This document shows positions 61,840 through 64,000 of a stretch of DNA of 64,000 bases, piece after piece (position 1 is the first letter of the stretch; every line of letters begins with the position of its first letter). The stretch is from Leclercia sp. AS011 (GTDB lineage Bacteria; Pseudomonadota; Gammaproteobacteria; Enterobacterales; Enterobacteriaceae), in assembly GCF_037152535.1 (NCBI RefSeq), contig NZ_JBBCMA010000001.1, positions 2,170,001-2,234,000 of the forward strand. Reading direction: 5' to 3'. The translations under genes and the position numbers were made by a program. The notes under the pieces were generated by a model. The model was given only the letters and a program-made list of their open reading frames with translations, did no database searches and was not told the origin of the DNA.

Positions 61840-61967
61840 TTAAAAAGAGAGCGACTGGTCGCCTGCGGGCCTCCAGTCGTTGGCGTGCCGTTTTCGGTGA
61901 TGTATGATGGCGCGCTTATCGCCCGGGCATTAGCAGGGTGTCTTGTTTCCCCCGAAGTCTCAGAATC

Positions 61968-62255
61968 ATGGCCAAAGAACACACGGACCGCACGACAATA
62001 GATCTGTTCGCGAATGAGCGTCGCCCGGGACGACCGAAAACCAATCCGCTATCGCGTGATGAACAGCTGCGCATCAATAAGCGCAATCAGCTTAAACGCG
62101 ATAAAAGTCGTGGGCTTAAACGCGTCGAGCTGAAACTGAACGCTGACGCCGTCGATGCGCTGAACGAGCTGGCGAATGCCCGTGAGATCAGCCGCAGTGA
62201 GCTTATCGAAGAGATGCTGATCGCGCAGCTCGGGAAATGGCACGGCAAAGCTTAA
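61968..62255 (+). CDS. ybfE: LexA-regulon protein YbfE
   Basis: 95 residues from MAKEHTDRTTIDLFANERR (E. coli 97). Basic RPGRPKTNPLSRDEQLRINKR-like region (shown up to 20 residues), then a ribbon-helix-helix-like LKRVELKLNADAVDALNELA part. Probably DNA-binding; function unknown. The E. coli gene is LexA-controlled; the corresponding box here looks degraded (61836-61851). Confidence 0.92.
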   Translation: MAKEHTDRTTIDLFANERRPGRPKTNPLSRDEQLRINKRNQLKRDKSRGLKRVELKLNADAVDALNELANAREISRSELIEEMLIAQLGKWHGKA

Positions 62256-62410
62256 GTCAGAAAACTCCCCTTCTTGTTGCTTTCATGTAGCACAGAGTGC
62301 AGTCCTGCGTGATAGCAGTTTCCGCAGGCTTCTCTGTTCTGCTATGATTGCCCTTATCCGTGGCTAAATTGCGCCACCATACCATTAAGTATCAAGAGGT
62401 TATTTTACTC

Positions 62411-62941
62411 ATGGCAATCATCGGCATTTTTTTCGGCAGCGACACGGGTAACACCGAGAACATCGCAAAAAACATTCAAAAACAGTTAGGTAAAGACGTT
62501 GCCGATGTGCATGACATTGCGAAAAGCAGCAAAGAAGATATCGAAGGTTACGATATTCTGCTGCTGGGCATCCCGACCTGGTATTACGGTGAAGCGCAGT
62601 GTGACTGGGACGACTTCTTCCCGTCTCTGGAAGAGATCGACTTCAACGGCAAACTGGTGGCCCTGTTCGGCTGTGGCGATCAGGAAGACTACGCAGAGTA
62701 CTTCTGCGATGCCCTCGGCACCATTCGCGACATCATTGAGCCACGCGGCGCGGTGATCGTGGGTCACTGGCCAACCGCCGGTTACCACTTCGAAGCCTCC
62801 AAAGGTCTGGCCGATGATAACCACTTCGTGGGCCTCGCCATCGACGAAGATCGCCAGCCGGAACTGACCGCCGAGCGTGTCGACAAATGGGTGAAACAGG
62901 TTCGCGAAGAGCTGCACCTCGACGACATCCTCAATGCCTGA
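62411..62941 (+). CDS. fldA: Flavodoxin FldA
   Basis: Essential FMN electron carrier, 176 residues from [19 protein letters not shown] phosphate loop SDTGNT at residues 10-15, and flavin-flanking GIPTWYYGE and [15 protein letters not shown]. 156 bases after ybfE. Confidence 0.97.
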   Translation: MAIIGIFFGSDTGNTENIAKNIQKQLGKDVADVHDIAKSSKEDIEGYDILLLGIPTWYYGEAQCDWDDFFPSLEEIDFNGKLVALFGCGDQEDYAEYFCDALGTIRDIIEPRGAVIVGHWPTAGYHFEASKGLADDNHFVGLAIDEDRQPELTAERVDKWVKQVREELHLDDILNA

Positions 62942-62948
62942 TGATGTC

Positions 62949-62974
62949 GCGGCGCAACGCTAAAGTTGCGCCGC
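62949..62974 (+). other. Stable 3' hairpin after fldA
   Basis: Ten-base-pair stem GCGGCGCAAC / GTTGCGCCGC with a six-base loop, but no T-run behind it. May stabilise or punctuate the fldA transcript. Confidence 0.6.
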
Positions 62975-63149
62975 ATTGATAGGTAATACCAATCAAAATA
63001 ATTGCTACAAATTTTTAACTTTTGCTGCCATACCTGTACAATGATCCAGGAGTAAACGGGGAACCTTGTAACAACTTTGTTGGCGGTACCACGTTTTTAT
63101 AAGCATACTTTACTTGAGACTTGCAGTTTTCATTACGCCATGGCACTTC

Positions 63150-63168
63150 TATAATGAGACGCATTATC
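63150..63168 (+). promoter_or_regulatory. Fur box in front of fur (autoregulation)
   Basis: TATAATGAGACGCATTATC, one base from the E. coli fur iron box. It overlaps the uof start codon at 63154. The 62975-63149 stretch holds AT-rich promoter sequence. Confidence 0.85.
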
Positions 63169-63240
63169 CCAGGTGCATTTTCTGTCACTTCTTCCTTAGA
63201 AGTGAATCGTTTAGCAACAGGACAGATTCCGCATGACTGA
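63154..63240 (+). CDS. uof: Upstream ORF of fur (uof)
   Basis: 28 codons (MRRIIPGAFSVTSSLEVNRL...) ending in TGA just inside fur (overlap of eight bases). Same length and overlap as uof of E. coli, whose translation is coupled to fur and is the target of RyhB. The peptide sequence itself was not recognised. Confidence 0.75.
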   Translation: MRRIIPGAFSVTSSLEVNRLATGQIPHD

Positions 63241-63679
63241 CAACAACACCGCATTAAAGAAGGCCGGACTGAAAGTCACGCTTCCACGGTTAAAAATCCT
63301 GGAAGTGCTTCAGGGTCCGGATAACCATCATGTCAGTGCGGAAGACTTATACAAGCGTCTGATCGACATGGGCGAAGAGATTGGTCTGGCTACCGTTTAC
63401 CGTGTACTGAACCAGTTCGACGATGCAGGCATCGTTACGCGTCATAATTTCGAAGGCGGTAAATCCGTATTTGAACTGACGCAGCAGCATCATCACGATC
63501 ACCTGATTTGCCTCGACTGCGGCAAAGTGATCGAATTCAGCGATGATTCCATCGAATTACGTCAGCGCGAAATTGCCGCACGTCATGGCATTCGTCTGAC
63601 CAACCACAGTCTGTACCTGTATGGCCACTGTGCCGAAGGCGACTGCCGCGAAGATGACCACGCGCACGACACGAAATAA
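63233..63679 (+). CDS. fur: Ferric uptake regulator Fur
   Basis: 148 residues: winged-helix DNA-binding domain with AEDLYKRLIDMGEEIGLATVYRVLNQ-type helices, then metal sites (HHHDHLICLDCGKVIEF and HCAEGDCREDDHAH). Iron-loaded repressor of uptake genes, including its own and probably gpmA here. Confidence 0.98.
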   Translation: MTDNNTALKKAGLKVTLPRLKILEVLQGPDNHHVSAEDLYKRLIDMGEEIGLATVYRVLNQFDDAGIVTRHNFEGGKSVFELTQQHHHDHLICLDCGKVIEFSDDSIELRQREIAARHGIRLTNHSLYLYGHCAEGDCREDDHAHDTK

Positions 63680-63696
63680 TCTCCGCTAAGACTCTG

Positions 63697-63725
63697 AGCC
63701 AACCTGACGGTTGGCTTTTTTTTTG
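63697..63725 (+). terminator. fur terminator
   Basis: AGCCAACC / GGTTGGCT stem with TGAC loop, followed by nine T residues. Confidence 0.92.
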
Positions 63726-63742
63726 CCTGTCATTATGTCAAA

Positions 63743-63824
63743 AAGCCCGGTGGCGCTGCGCTTACACGGGCCTACCAGGGTGAAATCTCCCGTAGGCCCG
63801 GTAAGCAAAGCGCCACCGGGCGTT
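63743..63824. repeat. BIME between fur and ybfN
   Basis: Two facing REP units (AAGCCCGGTGGCGCTGCGCT and GTAGGCCCGGTAAGCAAAGC...ACCGGGCG) between convergent genes. Confidence 0.85.
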
Positions 63825-63836
63825 AAAGACAGCGGA

Positions 63837-64000
63837 TTACTTGCTGTTATTACTGCGAATCTCCTGCCAGATTTTATCGCAGTTTTTGGTCACGTCCTGA
63901 TTGTTACCCGTTTTACGCGCCTGGATACAGGCCTGGTAATCCGCCACCCGGACGGTTTCCTGGGTCGCAAACTGTTGGTGCGCCTTCTCCTGACGCAGCA
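63837..64000 (-). CDS. ybfN: YbfN-family lipoprotein, C-terminal part (cut by window end)
   Basis: The frame ends at TTA 63837-63839 and reads ...QEKAHQQFATQETVRV..., CIQARKTGNNQDV, and CDKIWQEIRSNNSK at the C-terminus. This matches the E. coli YbfN end (CDKVWQEIRSNNK). The N-terminus lies beyond the window. Function unknown. Confidence 0.85.
   Translation of the reverse strand, partial: LRQEKAHQQFATQETVRVADYQACIQARKTGNNQDVTKNCDKIWQEIRSNNSK

Overview
The window is a gene-dense chromosomal segment of a member of the Enterobacteriaceae. Protein lengths and start contexts match Escherichia coli closely, and the gene order from modC to fur follows the E. coli 16-17 minute region, read in reverse. 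The overall look (pcp and DUF969/DUF979 genes beside pxpABC; no mngRAB, rhsC, dtpD, ybgA, abrB or ybgO-D fimbrial genes) suggests the Enterobacter/Leclercia/Lelliottia/Klebsiella side of the family. The genus cannot be fixed from sequence reading alone. No insertion sequences, prophage or CRISPR arrays were seen.

Layout. 1-5340: molybdate uptake (modABC), the efflux-pump accessory peptide acrZ, the regulator modE and modF. 5420-9803: galETKM with its GalR/CRP control region. 9935-11942: gpmA (Fur box) converging on aroG (TyrR box). 12081-15600: ybgS, zitB, and the nadA-pnuC operon with a NadR box. 15698-16389: a minus-strand tRNA operon, Lys-Val-Lys-(remnant)-Lys-Lys. 16473-22214: the ybgC-tolQRAB-pal-cpoB envelope operon. 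22362-25497: cydABX-ybgE (bd-I oxidase), preceded by a 730-base AT-rich control region. 26143-37808: sdhCDAB-sucABCD with a probable SdhX 3' RNA, and divergent gltA. 37890-45571: a nine-gene same-strand cluster phrB-ybgI-pxpBCA-DUF969-DUF979-pcp-nei. 45650-46124: a compact two-RNA locus that looks like a type I toxin-antitoxin pair. 46158-54446: ybfA and divergent kdpFABCDE. 54727-58594: the ornithine-sensing leader speFL, then speF-potE. 58675-64000: pgm and seqA on the minus strand, ybfF, ybfE, fldA, uof-fur, and the 3' end of ybfN.

How the genes work together. Most of the window is core metabolism and envelope maintenance: TCA cycle and terminal oxidase, Leloir galactose pathway, glycolysis, NAD synthesis, Tol-Pal cell-envelope constriction, potassium scavenging and acid-induced ornithine decarboxylation. 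Iron and oxygen control recur: Fur boxes at gpmA and fur, and FNR/ArcA-like sites at cydA and gltA. The pcp-DUF969/979-pxp set reads as a 5-oxoproline salvage module: release from peptides, probable membrane transport, then ATP-driven hydrolysis to glutamate.

The most interesting item is the uncatalogued 45650-46124 locus. It has a 35-codon hydrophobic peptide gene whose ribosome-binding site can be sequestered by its own leader. It also has a divergent small RNA, with its own promoter and terminator, whose predicted 5' end is complementary to that leader.
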